Shown here in pieces: positions 35,212 to 44,777 of a DNA stretch of 64,000 bases (position 1 is the first letter of the stretch; every line of letters starts with the position of its first letter). Source of the stretch: Desulfobulbaceae bacterium (GTDB lineage: Bacteria > Desulfobacterota > Desulfobulbia > Desulfobulbales > Desulfurivibrionaceae); NCBI GenBank assembly GCA_004332195.1, contig SJBG01000008.1, forward strand, positions 38,207 to 102,206, read 5' to 3'. The translations under genes were made by a program, and so were the position numbers. The notes below the pieces were generated by a model. That model saw only the letters and a list, made by a program, of their open reading frames with translations. It was not told where the DNA came from and did not search any database.

Positions 35212-36597
35212 ATGATGCCGACCAAGTATTTGCCTCTGGTGGCTTTAATCGGGCGGCCCAACGTCGGCAAGTCCAGCCTTTTCAACCGGCTCGTTGGTGC
35301 TCGTAAGGCCATTGTCGATCCCACCCCCGGGGTAACGCGCGACCGGCATTATGAAAAAGTCAGTTGGCAGGAGCGAGAGTTCATGCTGATCGACACCGGC
35401 GGCCTGGAAAGCGACGGTGGCTCGGAAATCAACCGGCTGATTGGGGAACAGACTCGCCAGGCAATGGCCGAAGCCGATGTGATCTTGTTGCTTTTTGACG
35501 GCCGAGAAGGGGTGCTGCCCGACGACCGGGAGGTGGTGGAAATTCTTCGTCGTTCAGCTAAAAAAGTCCACTATCTGGTCAACAAAATCGATACCTTCGA
35601 GCAGACCGCCAAGTTGCTGCCGCCCTTCTATGAACTGGGAGTGGCCGAACTCATGCCCGTCTCCGGGGCCCACGGCCTGGGTCTGAGCGATATTCTTGAT
35701 CGGGTCATCGCTGATTTGCCCGTTCAACCGGAGGAGGAGCCGACGGCCGGTGATCTCGACGGCTCGGCCCTCATTCGCATGGCTTTTATTGGCCGACCCA
35801 ACGTGGGAAAGTCGTCGCTAATTAACCGCCTGCTGGGTGAGGAACGGATGGTGGTCTCCGATCTGCCCGGCACCACTCGAGATTCGGTGGATACCCTGCT
35901 TGTTCGGGGGGACAAAAAATACCGACTCATCGATACCGCGGGAATCCGGCGCAAGGGCAAGGTGCGGGAGCGGGTGGAGAAGTTCAGCGTGGTTCGGGCC
36001 CTGCACACCCTGGAGCAATGTGATTTGGCCCTGATTATTATCGATGCGGAGGAGGGAGTCACCGAACAGGACACCAAAATTATTGGCTACGGCCTGGAGC
36101 GGGGCCGGGCTTGCCTGGTGCTGCTCAACAAATGGGATTTACTCAAAAACGACCGCAAAAAGCAACAACATCTGCTGAGCGAGGTTGAACGGGCGGTTCA
36201 TTTCGCCGGGTTTGCGCCAATACACCAAGTGTCCGCCCGCACCGGGATTGGGGTTGGCAAACTCTTCCCGCTGATCGATAAGGTTTACCAGCAATACAGT
36301 CAAAAATTTCCCACCGCTCGACTTAATCGGATTCTGGGCGAAGCGGTGCAGGCTCATCCCCCGGCCCTGCACCAGGGGCGGCGAATAAAGCTCTACTATG
36401 TCACCCAGATCGCCGCCGGCCCACCTACCCTGATTATCTTTACCAACGATCCCAAGGGGATTCATTTTTCCTACTTGCGCTTCCTAATCAATCAATTTCG
36501 CGAGGCCTTGGATTTAAGTCAAGTGCCCGTGCGGATTTTTTTCCGCCAAAGACCGCGACGGGGAGAGACAGCAACCGGAACATCTGTCAAGCAGTAA
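35212..36597 (+). CDS. der: Ribosome biogenesis GTPase Der (EngA)
   Basis: 461 residues from ATG 35212 with TGAGG 6 nt upstream; the track begins at an in-frame GTG at 35200. Two tandem G domains, each with a full G1 ('GRPNVGKSSLFNRL' and 'GRPNVGKSSLINRLL') and NKxD ('NKID', 'NKWD'), then a KH-like domain. It acts in assembly of the 50S subunit. It overlaps uvrC through TAATG at 36597, implying coupled translation. Confidence 0.97.
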   Translation: MMPTKYLPLVALIGRPNVGKSSLFNRLVGARKAIVDPTPGVTRDRHYEKVSWQEREFMLIDTGGLESDGGSEINRLIGEQTRQAMAEADVILLLFDGREGVLPDDREVVEILRRSAKKVHYLVNKIDTFEQTAKLLPPFYELGVAELMPVSGAHGLGLSDILDRVIADLPVQPEEEPTAGDLDGSALIRMAFIGRPNVGKSSLINRLLGEERMVVSDLPGTTRDSVDTLLVRGDKKYRLIDTAGIRRKGKVRERVEKFSVVRALHTLEQCDLALIIIDAEEGVTEQDTKIIGYGLERGRACLVLLNKWDLLKNDRKKQQHLLSEVERAVHFAGFAPIHQVSARTGIGVGKLFPLIDKVYQQYSQKFPTARLNRILGEAVQAHPPALHQGRRIKLYYVTQIAAGPPTLIIFTNDPKGIHFSYLRFLINQFREALDLSQVPVRIFFRQRPRRGETATGTSVKQ

Positions 36598-38471
36598 TGT
36601 TTACCCCCCAACTGATCAAGAATGTAAGCGCCGGCCCCGGGGTTTATCTGATGCGGGATGCCGCCGACCAGGTGCTCTACGTTGGCAAGGCCATCAGCCT
36701 GCGCAAGCGCTTGCAATCCTATGTCAGGGTTGATTCCGGCACAAGCCGGGCCAAAACCGCGGCGCTGCTGAGCAAAGTCGCCGCGGTGAACACCATGCTC
36801 ACCCGCACCGCCAAGGAAGCCCTGATTCTTGAGGCGAGCCTGATCAAACAGCACCGTCCCCGATACAACGTCCTGCTCCGGGATGACAAAAGCTATCCTC
36901 ATCTTAAAGTAACAACTCAGGAAGAGTGGCCCCGGTTGCTGATGACCAGGAGAGTGATCAAAGACGGTGCCCGTTATTTCGGGCCCTACACCTCAGTCAC
37001 CGCCATGTGGGCGACCTTGCGGCTTCTTAACTCTCTTTTTCCCTTGCGTCGCTGCAAAACCTCAAAATTCAAGTCCGACCAGCGGGCCTGTCTGAATTTT
37101 GAGATGAAACGCTGCCCCGGCCCCTGTATCGCCAAAATCAGCCCGCAGGACTACCGGAAAAGGGTGGAAAGGGTGCTGACCACCCTGGAAGGCCGGAAAC
37201 GGGAATTGACCCGTGATCTCGAACAACAGATGAACACGGCGGCAGCTGGTCTGCGCTTTGAAGAGGCGGCGGCCCTGCGCGACCAGGTTCGGGCCCTCAA
37301 CCAGACCCTGGAAAAACAGGTGGTGTTGCTTCCCGATAAGCTGGGAGGCGATCAGGATGTTTTTGGTTTCATCCGGCAGCAAGATCAGGTGGCGGCGGCC
37401 CTGCTTTTGATGCGGGAAGGCGCCCTGGTCGATAAGCGAGAATTTTTCCTGGGTGAACCGGTGGGGGCAGACCGAGACATTTTAGCCGAACTGCTCAGGC
37501 GTTACTATGAGCCCGCGGAAAGACTGATTCCTCGTCGAATTTTCCTGCCTTTTATCCCCGAAGGCACAGGGGTTTTGGCCGAATGGCTCAGTGAAAAACG
37601 AGGCGGATCGGTACAACTTACAATTCCTCGGCGCGGGGATAAAAAAGCCCTGGTCGAATTGGCGACCGATAACGCCCTTCAAGGGTTAAAGGCTCGACAA
37701 CAACGGCAAGCAAGCTGGGAATACCTGACCGAGGCCATCCGGCGCAGCCTGCGGTTGCCTGCGCCGCCGCAACGAATCGAATGCCTGGATATCTCCAATT
37801 TTGGCGGTCATGAGGCCGTAGGTTCGCTGGTTGCTTTTCGCGATGGCCAAAAAGATTCCTCTCGTTACCGCCATTTTAAAATTCGCAGCCTGGATACGCC
37901 GGATGATTACGCGATGATGCGGGAAGTTCTGCGGCGTCATCTCAGCCACGGGGCCAAAGAACAGACCTTGCCCGATCTGTTGGTTCTCGACGGGGGCAAG
38001 GGTCAACTGGGGGTGGCCCAAGCGGTGATGGCTGAATTGAATTTAGTTCAAGGTCCGGCTCTGGCTGCCATTGCCAAGGACCGGCAGGATGAGGAGGGGG
38101 CGACGGTGGGAGAAAGAGTCTTTTGTCCGGGGCGCAAGAACCCTCTGGCCTTGGCCGCCCACTCCCCGGTGTTGCTGTTCTTGATGCGGATTCGTGATGA
38201 GGCCCATCGTTACGGCGTCACCTTTCATCGCAAGCTCCGCGGACAAAAACAATTATCCTCGCAGTTGGATCAAATTCCCGGGGTCGGCCCGGCCCGCAGG
38301 CAAGCCCTGCTCAAAACCCTGGGCAGCCTCCGAGCCGTTGCCGCAGCCAGCCGGGAAGAGCTGGCCGCCGTCTCCGGCATTGGCCCGGAACTGGCGACCA
38401 GCATCTACGCCCACCTCCATCCTGCGCTTGAGCGCTCCTCGAGTTTACCCGAATCTCCCCCTGTCTTCTGA
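36597..38471 (+). CDS. uvrC: Excinuclease ABC subunit C
   Basis: 624 residues. The GIY-YIG nuclease ('GVYLMRDAADQVLYVGKA') makes the 3' cut, the UVR motif ('LRFEEAAALRDQVRAL') binds UvrB, the RNase-H-like domain ('CLDISNFGGHEAVGSLV', 'LVLDGGKGQL') makes the 5' cut, and two helix-hairpin-helix motifs close the protein ('IPGVGPARRQALLKTLG', 'SGIGPELATSI'). Complete. Works with the uvrA at 15624-18683. Overlaps der by one base. Confidence 0.97.
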   Translation: MFTPQLIKNVSAGPGVYLMRDAADQVLYVGKAISLRKRLQSYVRVDSGTSRAKTAALLSKVAAVNTMLTRTAKEALILEASLIKQHRPRYNVLLRDDKSYPHLKVTTQEEWPRLLMTRRVIKDGARYFGPYTSVTAMWATLRLLNSLFPLRRCKTSKFKSDQRACLNFEMKRCPGPCIAKISPQDYRKRVERVLTTLEGRKRELTRDLEQQMNTAAAGLRFEEAAALRDQVRALNQTLEKQVVLLPDKLGGDQDVFGFIRQQDQVAAALLLMREGALVDKREFFLGEPVGADRDILAELLRRYYEPAERLIPRRIFLPFIPEGTGVLAEWLSEKRGGSVQLTIPRRGDKKALVELATDNALQGLKARQQRQASWEYLTEAIRRSLRLPAPPQRIECLDISNFGGHEAVGSLVAFRDGQKDSSRYRHFKIRSLDTPDDYAMMREVLRRHLSHGAKEQTLPDLLVLDGGKGQLGVAQAVMAELNLVQGPALAAIAKDRQDEEGATVGERVFCPGRKNPLALAAHSPVLLFLMRIRDEAHRYGVTFHRKLRGQKQLSSQLDQIPGVGPARRQALLKTLGSLRAVAAASREELAAVSGIGPELATSIYAHLHPALERSSSLPESPPVF

Positions 38472-38615
38472 ATACCTTGCCTCTTTTACTCTTGACCAGC
38501 TCTTTTTGACCCAAAACACTGGTCTTGATGACAAGTCCTTCTCTTATTTGCTTGAATCTGCTACACTGCGGGGACATTCGTTTTTCTTACTTTTATCTTC
38601 AGCCAAAGGATTCCC

Positions 38616-40460
38616 ATGACGACCACCGACACCCCCCGATTCGACCAGTTACCGCTGGCGCCGGCCATCCAACAGGTAGTTAGCGAAATCGGTTTTGAAA
38701 CCCCAACCCCGATCCAGATCGAGAGTATCCCGCCGCTGTTGGCCGGGCGCGATCTTCTGGGTCAGGCCCAGACCGGCACCGGAAAAACCGCCGCCTTTGC
38801 CCTGCCCCTGCTGAGCCGCCTCAATGTGAGCGATAGGTTTCCCCAACTGCTGGTGCTGACCCCCACCCGTGAGTTGGCCCTTCAGGTGGCCGAGGCAATG
38901 CAGACTTTTGCCCGTCATTTGCCGGGCTTTCAGGTTTTGCCCATTTACGGCGGCCAGAACATGGCCCTGCAGTTGCGCCAGTTACAGCGCGGGGTTCAGG
39001 TGGTGGTCGGCACCCCTGGACGGATTCAAGACCATCTGCGTCGGGGGACGCTCAAGCTGGACCGGCTGATGGCGGTGGTAGTCGACGAGGCCGACGAAAT
39101 GCTGAAAATGGGCTTTATTGATGCCGTGGAGCAGATTCTTAAACATGCCCCACCGGCACGTCAAGTCGCCCTTTTTTCAGCCACCATGCCAGCGGAAGTT
39201 TTGCGGGTGGCTCGGCGTCAGTTGAAAAACCCGGTGGAAATCAGAATTAAAAGCCAAACAGCCACCGTGGGGACCATTGCCCAATACTTCTGGCAGGTTA
39301 AAGGGGTGCACAAACTCGATGCCCTGACCCAGATTTTTGAGGCCGAAGAGGTGGAGGCGATGCTGGTCTTTGTCCGCACCAAACTGGTGACCGTAGAGCT
39401 GTCCGAAAAACTGGAAGCCCGGGGCTTGGCCAGCGCCGCGCTCAATGGCGACATGACCCAGCAGATGCGGGAAAAAACCGTCGAGCAACTCAAAAACGGC
39501 ACCCTTGATATCGTGGTCGCCACCGATGTCGCCGCCCGAGGCTTGGATATCCAGCGGATCAGCCATGTAGTCAATTACGATGTGCCTTACGACAGCGAGT
39601 CTTATGTGCACAGAATAGGCCGCACCGGTCGAGCCGGTCGCCCCGGCAAGGCCATTATTTTTGTCGCCCCGCGGGAGCGACGGTTGCTTACGGCAATCGA
39701 ACATGCCACCCGCCAACCCATCGCCCCCATGCGTCTGCCCAGCCGCCAAGATGTTTCTCAGCGGCGGATCAGCCTTTTTAAGGAACAGGTCAGCGAGGCT
39801 ATGGCCAGTCAGGAACTGGAATTTTTTGAGGAACTGATTGACAACTTCCAGGAAGAATACGATGTCGCCCCCCGGCGGATTGCCGCAGCTCTGACCTACC
39901 TGCTGCAAAAGGAACGGCCCCTGCAAGCAGACCTCGACAGCGAGACGGAGGAGCGAGAAAGTTTGGCTGAACAACAAGCCTCCTGGCCCGGTGAGCAAAC
40001 CGGTGCGGCTCGCGGCGTTACTCGCAAACGATCTCCGGGGGCAAAGGACCGGGATGGCGGCCGCAAACGGGAAGATCGCACGGCATGGCAACGCTATCGT
40101 ATCGAAGTGGGCCAGGGGCATGGGGTGGAGCCAGGCAATATTGTCGGGGCCATTACCAACGAGGCCAATCTTGGCAATCGGGATATCGGGGCGATCAAAA
40201 TTTACGACTCTTTCAGCTTGGTAGACCTCCCTGTCAATCTACCACCAGCCATCGTGGATCACTTGGAGACGGTTTGGGTTTGCGGTCGGCAAATGCAGCT
40301 TCATTTGGACGGAGAGGAGCCACCGCCATTGCGCAACGGTCGAAGCGCGAAGCCAGACCAGCCAGCTCAGCCCGACCGGCCCGACCGGCCCGACCAGCCC
40401 GGCCACGCACCGGGGTCAAAAGATATCCTCGCAGCAAAGCAGGGGGAAGCTGATTGTTAA
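38616..40460 (+). CDS. deaD: DEAD-box RNA helicase (DeaD/CsdA type)
   Basis: 614 residues. Q motif, Walker A 'AQTGTGKTAAFALP', 'DEAD' in 'VVVDEADEML', SAT ('FSATMPAEV') and motif VI 'YVHRIGRTGRAGR' are intact. A DbpA/CsdA RNA-binding domain occupies about 490-570 ('RIEVGQGHGVEPGNIVGAI', 'GAIKIYDSFSLVDLP'). Probable role in cold-shock RNA unwinding and ribosome assembly. The C-terminus ends in a repeat tail ('PDRPDRPDQPG') encoded by tandem CCCGACCGG units. It lies 20 bp upstream of the AsmA-family gene. Confidence 0.93.
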   Translation: MTTTDTPRFDQLPLAPAIQQVVSEIGFETPTPIQIESIPPLLAGRDLLGQAQTGTGKTAAFALPLLSRLNVSDRFPQLLVLTPTRELALQVAEAMQTFARHLPGFQVLPIYGGQNMALQLRQLQRGVQVVVGTPGRIQDHLRRGTLKLDRLMAVVVDEADEMLKMGFIDAVEQILKHAPPARQVALFSATMPAEVLRVARRQLKNPVEIRIKSQTATVGTIAQYFWQVKGVHKLDALTQIFEAEEVEAMLVFVRTKLVTVELSEKLEARGLASAALNGDMTQQMREKTVEQLKNGTLDIVVATDVAARGLDIQRISHVVNYDVPYDSESYVHRIGRTGRAGRPGKAIIFVAPRERRLLTAIEHATRQPIAPMRLPSRQDVSQRRISLFKEQVSEAMASQELEFFEELIDNFQEEYDVAPRRIAAALTYLLQKERPLQADLDSETEERESLAEQQASWPGEQTGAARGVTRKRSPGAKDRDGGRKREDRTAWQRYRIEVGQGHGVEPGNIVGAITNEANLGNRDIGAIKIYDSFSLVDLPVNLPPAIVDHLETVWVCGRQMQLHLDGEEPPPLRNGRSAKPDQPAQPDRPDRPDQPGHAPGSKDILAAKQGEADC

Positions 40461-40479
40461 TGTTTGAGGTTCACCGGCC

Positions 40480-42591
40480 ATGAAAATTGTCAAAATTGGG
40501 TTACTGGCCTTCGTTGTGCTGGCGCTGCTGCTGGTCATCGGCCTGGTGGCGGCAGTCAACTTCTTTGAGATCAACCGCCACCATGAGCGGATATCGCAAA
40601 TGGTTTACAACCACACGGGTCGGGAACTCCAGCTATACGGGGACCTGGAATGGGGCTTGTGGCCCAAGCTGTATCTCGCCGGCGGTCCCCTGAGCCTGGG
40701 GAATGCCCCCAACTTCGGCCCGGAACCTTTTCTCCATTTGGAGAGTTTTCATCTGGCGGTGGTCACTAGCCCCCTGCTGCGCTCCAAACTGCTCGTAAGC
40801 GCTGCTAAGTTTACCGGCCTGCGGCTGAATCTGGCTCGTAATCAGGCCGGAGTCACCAACTGGCAAGACCTGACCGCGCGAATGTTTCCCGCACCACCGC
40901 CCAAGGCGGCTCCGCCCTTTGCCGCCATGGCCCTGGGCGGGGTTCAGTTGCAGGACGTCTTGATTAGTTGGCAAGACGAGATCAGCGGGCAGACCGCGGA
41001 AATCCGTGACCTTGAGCTCCAGATCGAGCCCCTGGCCCTAGGTGATCCCATCCAGTTGAACCTGAACTTCATCGCCAACAGCGAGCACCCCAAACTCCAG
41101 GTAATAACCGAGCTAAGCGGCACCGCGCTTTATGATCTTAAGGCCGGTCAATACTCCCTTAAACCCCTGGAGATCGCAGCCGCTTTCAGCGGCCCCACCG
41201 TGCCCGGCGGTCGGGCTGACCTGACCCTGCGCGCCCGACTTGATCTCGACACTAAACAGGAGCAACTGCAAGTCAACACCGATTTGATCAAAGCTCAGTT
41301 GGGGGTCAGTGATTCCAAAGATCAGCCGGAGGTCAATGACTTCAACGCTCCGCCCCTGAGCTTGACCGCCAGCGCCAACCTGGATGTCAAAGAAATTTTC
41401 ACCTCTCCCAATTTCACTCTGAACCTGGACTTGCCTTCCTTCAATCCCCGCCAACTTATGGCCCTGCTCAAGCGGCCGATCCCTGAAACCGCTGATGCCA
41501 AAGCCTTGAGTCGCTTGGCCCTAAACACCAAAATTAGCGGCACTCCAGGAAAATTCACGGTCAAGCCCATCGACTTGCGCCTGGATGACAGTCACATTAA
41601 CGGCGAACTGACGATGCGGGATCTTAATCTGCGAGATATTTCCTACAAAATTGAGATCGATCAAATCGATCTGGACCGCTACCTGCCGCCAACCAAGGAA
41701 AAGCGGACCATCACCCCGGACGCGGCAGTTGTCGGGGCGGCCCTGCTGCCGCTGGAGTTGCTGCGCAGTCTGCGAATTGCTGGGGAAAAGCGGGCGGCGA
41801 AATTAAAAATTTCCGGCCTGACTCTGGAAAATCTGGTCCTGGGGGTCAAGGCCGCTGATGGCCAAATCAACGTGACTCCACTTGCGGCCACCCTTTACGG
41901 CGGTCGGATGGTTGGCCAGGTCAATCTTGACGCCCGCGGCCAACAGCCGATAATCAAAAGCGAAAATCGTTTAAGCGGAATCCAGGTCGGGCCCCTGTTG
42001 CGAGATTTCACCGGAAAACAGGAGTGGCTTCGCGGCCAGGCTAATATCGATTACCGTCTCCACACCACGGGGGCGACCTTTGCAACCATGAAGGCCAACA
42101 TCAACGGCGAGGCCAATTTCAGCGTGACCAATGGGACAGTGGCCGGCGTCGATATCGATCGGCTGCTGCGTCAGGCCAACGCCCTGCTTCAAGGAGGCGC
42201 TTTGCCGGTCGCTCAAAGGGATGATCGTACTGATTTCACCTCCTTTAGCGGCAGTCTTCAGATTAAAAACGGTCTGATTAGCAATCATGATCTCAGCCTG
42301 ATCTCCCCCCTGCTCCGGATCAGCGGCAAAGGCAGCGCCCACCTGGTCACCGAGCAGGTCGACTATCGGTTGAGAGCCGCAGTAATCGCCGACCCCCAAG
42401 ATCGGAAAAGCCGCGATTTGGCCCGGTTGCAAGGCATTGCCATCCCTATCCAGATCAGCGGAAATTTTGCCTCGCTCAGCTATCGTCCTGACCTGAGTGG
42501 CATCGGCTTGGACTTGCTCAAGGATAAAATCCGCCAACGGGGAGGGCCGAGCCCGCAAGAAAGGCGGCGCATTATGGAGTTACTGCCATGA
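40480..42591 (+). CDS. AsmA family protein
   Basis: 703 residues. One N-terminal membrane helix ('IGLLAFVVLALLLVIGLVAAV') and a long periplasmic repeat-rich beta structure. It opens with the AsmA domain ('GRELQLYGDLEWGLWPKLYLAGGPLSL') and ends with the AsmA_2 region ('FSVTNGTVAGVDIDRLLRQANA'). Family members bridge the periplasm and are implicated in phospholipid transport. The stop overlaps the ATG of the zwf remnant (ATGA), suggesting that zwf was once in the same operon. Confidence 0.88.
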   Translation: MKIVKIGLLAFVVLALLLVIGLVAAVNFFEINRHHERISQMVYNHTGRELQLYGDLEWGLWPKLYLAGGPLSLGNAPNFGPEPFLHLESFHLAVVTSPLLRSKLLVSAAKFTGLRLNLARNQAGVTNWQDLTARMFPAPPPKAAPPFAAMALGGVQLQDVLISWQDEISGQTAEIRDLELQIEPLALGDPIQLNLNFIANSEHPKLQVITELSGTALYDLKAGQYSLKPLEIAAAFSGPTVPGGRADLTLRARLDLDTKQEQLQVNTDLIKAQLGVSDSKDQPEVNDFNAPPLSLTASANLDVKEIFTSPNFTLNLDLPSFNPRQLMALLKRPIPETADAKALSRLALNTKISGTPGKFTVKPIDLRLDDSHINGELTMRDLNLRDISYKIEIDQIDLDRYLPPTKEKRTITPDAAVVGAALLPLELLRSLRIAGEKRAAKLKISGLTLENLVLGVKAADGQINVTPLAATLYGGRMVGQVNLDARGQQPIIKSENRLSGIQVGPLLRDFTGKQEWLRGQANIDYRLHTTGATFATMKANINGEANFSVTNGTVAGVDIDRLLRQANALLQGGALPVAQRDDRTDFTSFSGSLQIKNGLISNHDLSLISPLLRISGKGSAHLVTEQVDYRLRAAVIADPQDRKSRDLARLQGIAIPIQISGNFASLSYRPDLSGIGLDLLKDKIRQRGGPSPQERRRIMELLP

Positions 42592-43977
42592 ATCTGCCCC
42601 GCACCAAAAGCCAACAACGTGACTGCGGCTCGTTGACTTGCTCGATAGCAAACGGAAAAAATCTGTCATCCTGCAGTAATCGTTATTTTTGGCGCCTCCG
42701 GCGATCTCACCGCCCGCAAGCTGATTCCCGCTCTGTTCAACCTGTTTCGCCACCGTTGCCTGCCACCCAAATTCAACATCGTCGGCTGCGGTCGCAGGAC
42801 CATGAATCACTCGGGTTTTCGCCGGAGCCTGGCCGCCTTTGTCCAGGAGCGCCAACTAACCCTTGGGAGCGCCAACTAACCCTTGATGGAACCCAGTGAG
42901 AGCAATTTTCCACCAATATCTTCTATCTGGGGCTGGCCTACGACGATCATCACTCCTACCAACAACTGGCCGAACTACTCGGGTGACTCGATAAGGAGCG
43001 CTAGATTAGCCCCAACCGAATCTTCTATCTCTTCGTCCCCCCTGTCCTTTATCCGGTAATCGCTAAGCGCTTGGGATCGACCAGGCTGACGGCCCAGAAC
43101 GACGGCAACTGGTCCCCCCGGATTGTCGTGGAGAAACCATTCGGCCACGATTTGGCATCGGCCGTTGCGCTGGATAAAGCCCTCAACTCCGTCTTCAATG
43201 AAGAACAGATTTTTCGGATCGACCATTACCTGGCCAAGGAAACCATACAAAATATTTTGATGCTGCGCTTTGCCAACACCATCTTTGAACCCATCTGGAA
43301 CCGTGGCTACATTGATTACGTGGGGATTATCAGCGCTGAGAAATTGGGAGTTGAACACCGGGCCGGTTTTTACGAATAGGCCGGGGTTTTACGGGATATG
43401 TTCCAAAATCACCTGATGCAACTGCTGGCGCTCATCTCCATGGAACCACCTTCCCGGTTTGAGGCCGCCCAGGTGCAGGACGAAAAGGTCAAAGTCTTTC
43501 GCGCCTTAAAGCCCCTGAGCAGCGGCAGTTTAGCCGACAATCTGATGCTTGGTCAGTACGGCCCCGGCAGCATCGACGGCCGGGCAGTGGCGGGCTATCG
43601 TCAGGAACCGGGGGTGGACCCCGACTCCAACACCCCGACCTTTGCCGCGATGAAGGTGGAAATCGACAACTGGCGTTGGCGGGACGTGCCTTTCTACCTG
43701 GTTTCGGGCAAGCGCATGGCGGCCAAGGAAACCCGAATCATCATCCAGTTCAAGGAGGTCCCGCACGTGATGTTTCGACCGGAAACAGCCGCCGGGCTCC
43801 GAGCTAACCGCTTGATTCTCGGGGTTTTCCCCGAGGAAAAAATCGGCCTCAAAATCCAGGTCAAGGCCCCTGGCGCCAAAGAATGTCTCCACCCGGCCAC
43901 CATGAGCTTCAACTATGAGCGCCGCCGGGAAGACGGCGGCCACTTTGGCGCTTACGAAATGGTCCTGCTCGATTGCA
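42588..43977 (+). pseudogene. zwf: Glucose-6-phosphate dehydrogenase, decayed
   Basis: Recognisable Zwf pieces lie in order but in broken frames. 'VIFGASGDLTARKLIPALF' (NADP site) is out of frame with the ATG. Stops follow after 'TLGSAN', after 'ELLG', in the next few codons and after 'RAGFYE'. The catalytic 'RIDHYLAKETIQN' and the C-terminal region ('SMEPPSRFEAAQVQDEKVKV') are still clear. A 20-bp perfect tandem duplication (42846-42885) adds one of the disruptions. The end is cut at 'VLLDC', where the normal protein continues about 80 residues; the frame instead runs into a response regulator. No functional Zwf can be made. Confidence 0.92.
42846..42885 (+). repeat. 20-bp tandem duplication in the zwf remnant
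   Basis: Two perfect adjacent copies of GGAGCGCCAACTAACCCTTG. Adds 20 bp (not a multiple of three), so it shifts the reading frame. Confidence 0.93.
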
Positions 43978-44654
43978 TCATCATTACCACCCTGCTGGCG
44001 ATTGATGATGACCCCGACATTCTTATGGTTCTTAAGGCCAATCTGGAGCTGCACGAGTTTACCCTGCTCACCGCCGAATCCCTGGCTGCCGCCCGGGAAA
44101 TTTTAGCCGCCAGAACACCCGCCCTGATCCTGCTGGACCTAATGCTACCGGACGGCAACGGCCTGGATTTCTGTGGTTTCATCAAGGAACATTATCCCCA
44201 CCTGCCGATAATTATGATCAGCGCCAAGGACCAGGTGGCCGACAGAGTGGTCGGCCTGGAGCTGGGAGCCGACGATTACCTGATCAAGCCCTTTGCCACC
44301 GCCGAACTGCTGGCCCGGATCAGGGCCCGGCTGCGCCCGCCCGCCCTGCCGCCATCGGAGTCGCTGACTTTTGATGGTCTTTATATCGATCTGCAAAATC
44401 AAAGGATAAAAGTCGGTGACCAGGAAGTATCTCTAACCCCCAAACAGTTTCAACTGCTCGTCTTGCTGGCGACCAACCCGGACAGACTGGTAACCAGGGA
44501 CGAAATCCAGCAAAGCATCTGGCGGAATCCCAAGCTCTATGCCTGGAGTCGGGTTATTGATGTTCACATTCAACATCTGCGCCGGAAAATCGAACCAAAC
44601 CCGTCCGAACCGCGCTACATCATCACCGTTGTTGGGCCGTGGTTATCGTTTTAA
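43959..44654 (+). CDS. OmpR/PhoB-type response regulator, fused to the zwf remnant and frameshifted at its end
   Basis: The receiver domain starts right after zwf remnant residues ('TTLLAIDDDPDILMVL'). Phospho-acceptor Asp lies in 'ILLDLMLPDG' and Lys in 'DYLIKPFA'. The winged helix follows ('VSLTPKQFQLLVLLATNPDRLVTRDEI', 'VIDVHIQHLRRKIEP'). The open frame is shared with zwf (track ORF 43398-44654); an in-frame ATG at 43959 could serve as start but has no clear ribosome site. The C-terminus reads 'TVVGPWLSF', while the next frame gives the expected 'GRGYRF', so a small indel disrupts the wing tip. No histidine kinase is adjacent. Functionality doubtful. Confidence 0.75.
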   Translation: MVLLDCIIITTLLAIDDDPDILMVLKANLELHEFTLLTAESLAAAREILAARTPALILLDLMLPDGNGLDFCGFIKEHYPHLPIIMISAKDQVADRVVGLELGADDYLIKPFATAELLARIRARLRPPALPPSESLTFDGLYIDLQNQRIKVGDQEVSLTPKQFQLLVLLATNPDRLVTRDEIQQSIWRNPKLYAWSRVIDVHIQHLRRKIEPNPSEPRYIITVVGPWLSF

Positions 44655-44777
44655 AGGGAAAACTTTGGGCAAAACAAGCTTATAGTCAACCAAAGCAAAA
44701 AAAATCTGCCGCGCGCTGTATAACCATGATTGGTGGTTCTCCGTCGTTGCTGCCTGCGGTGCGGCAACTTCCAGTCA

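Noticed and set aside
39177-40121. 314-aa minus-strand ORF within the DEAD-box gene
   Set aside because: Shadow of a conserved helicase; its peptide shows no family motif.
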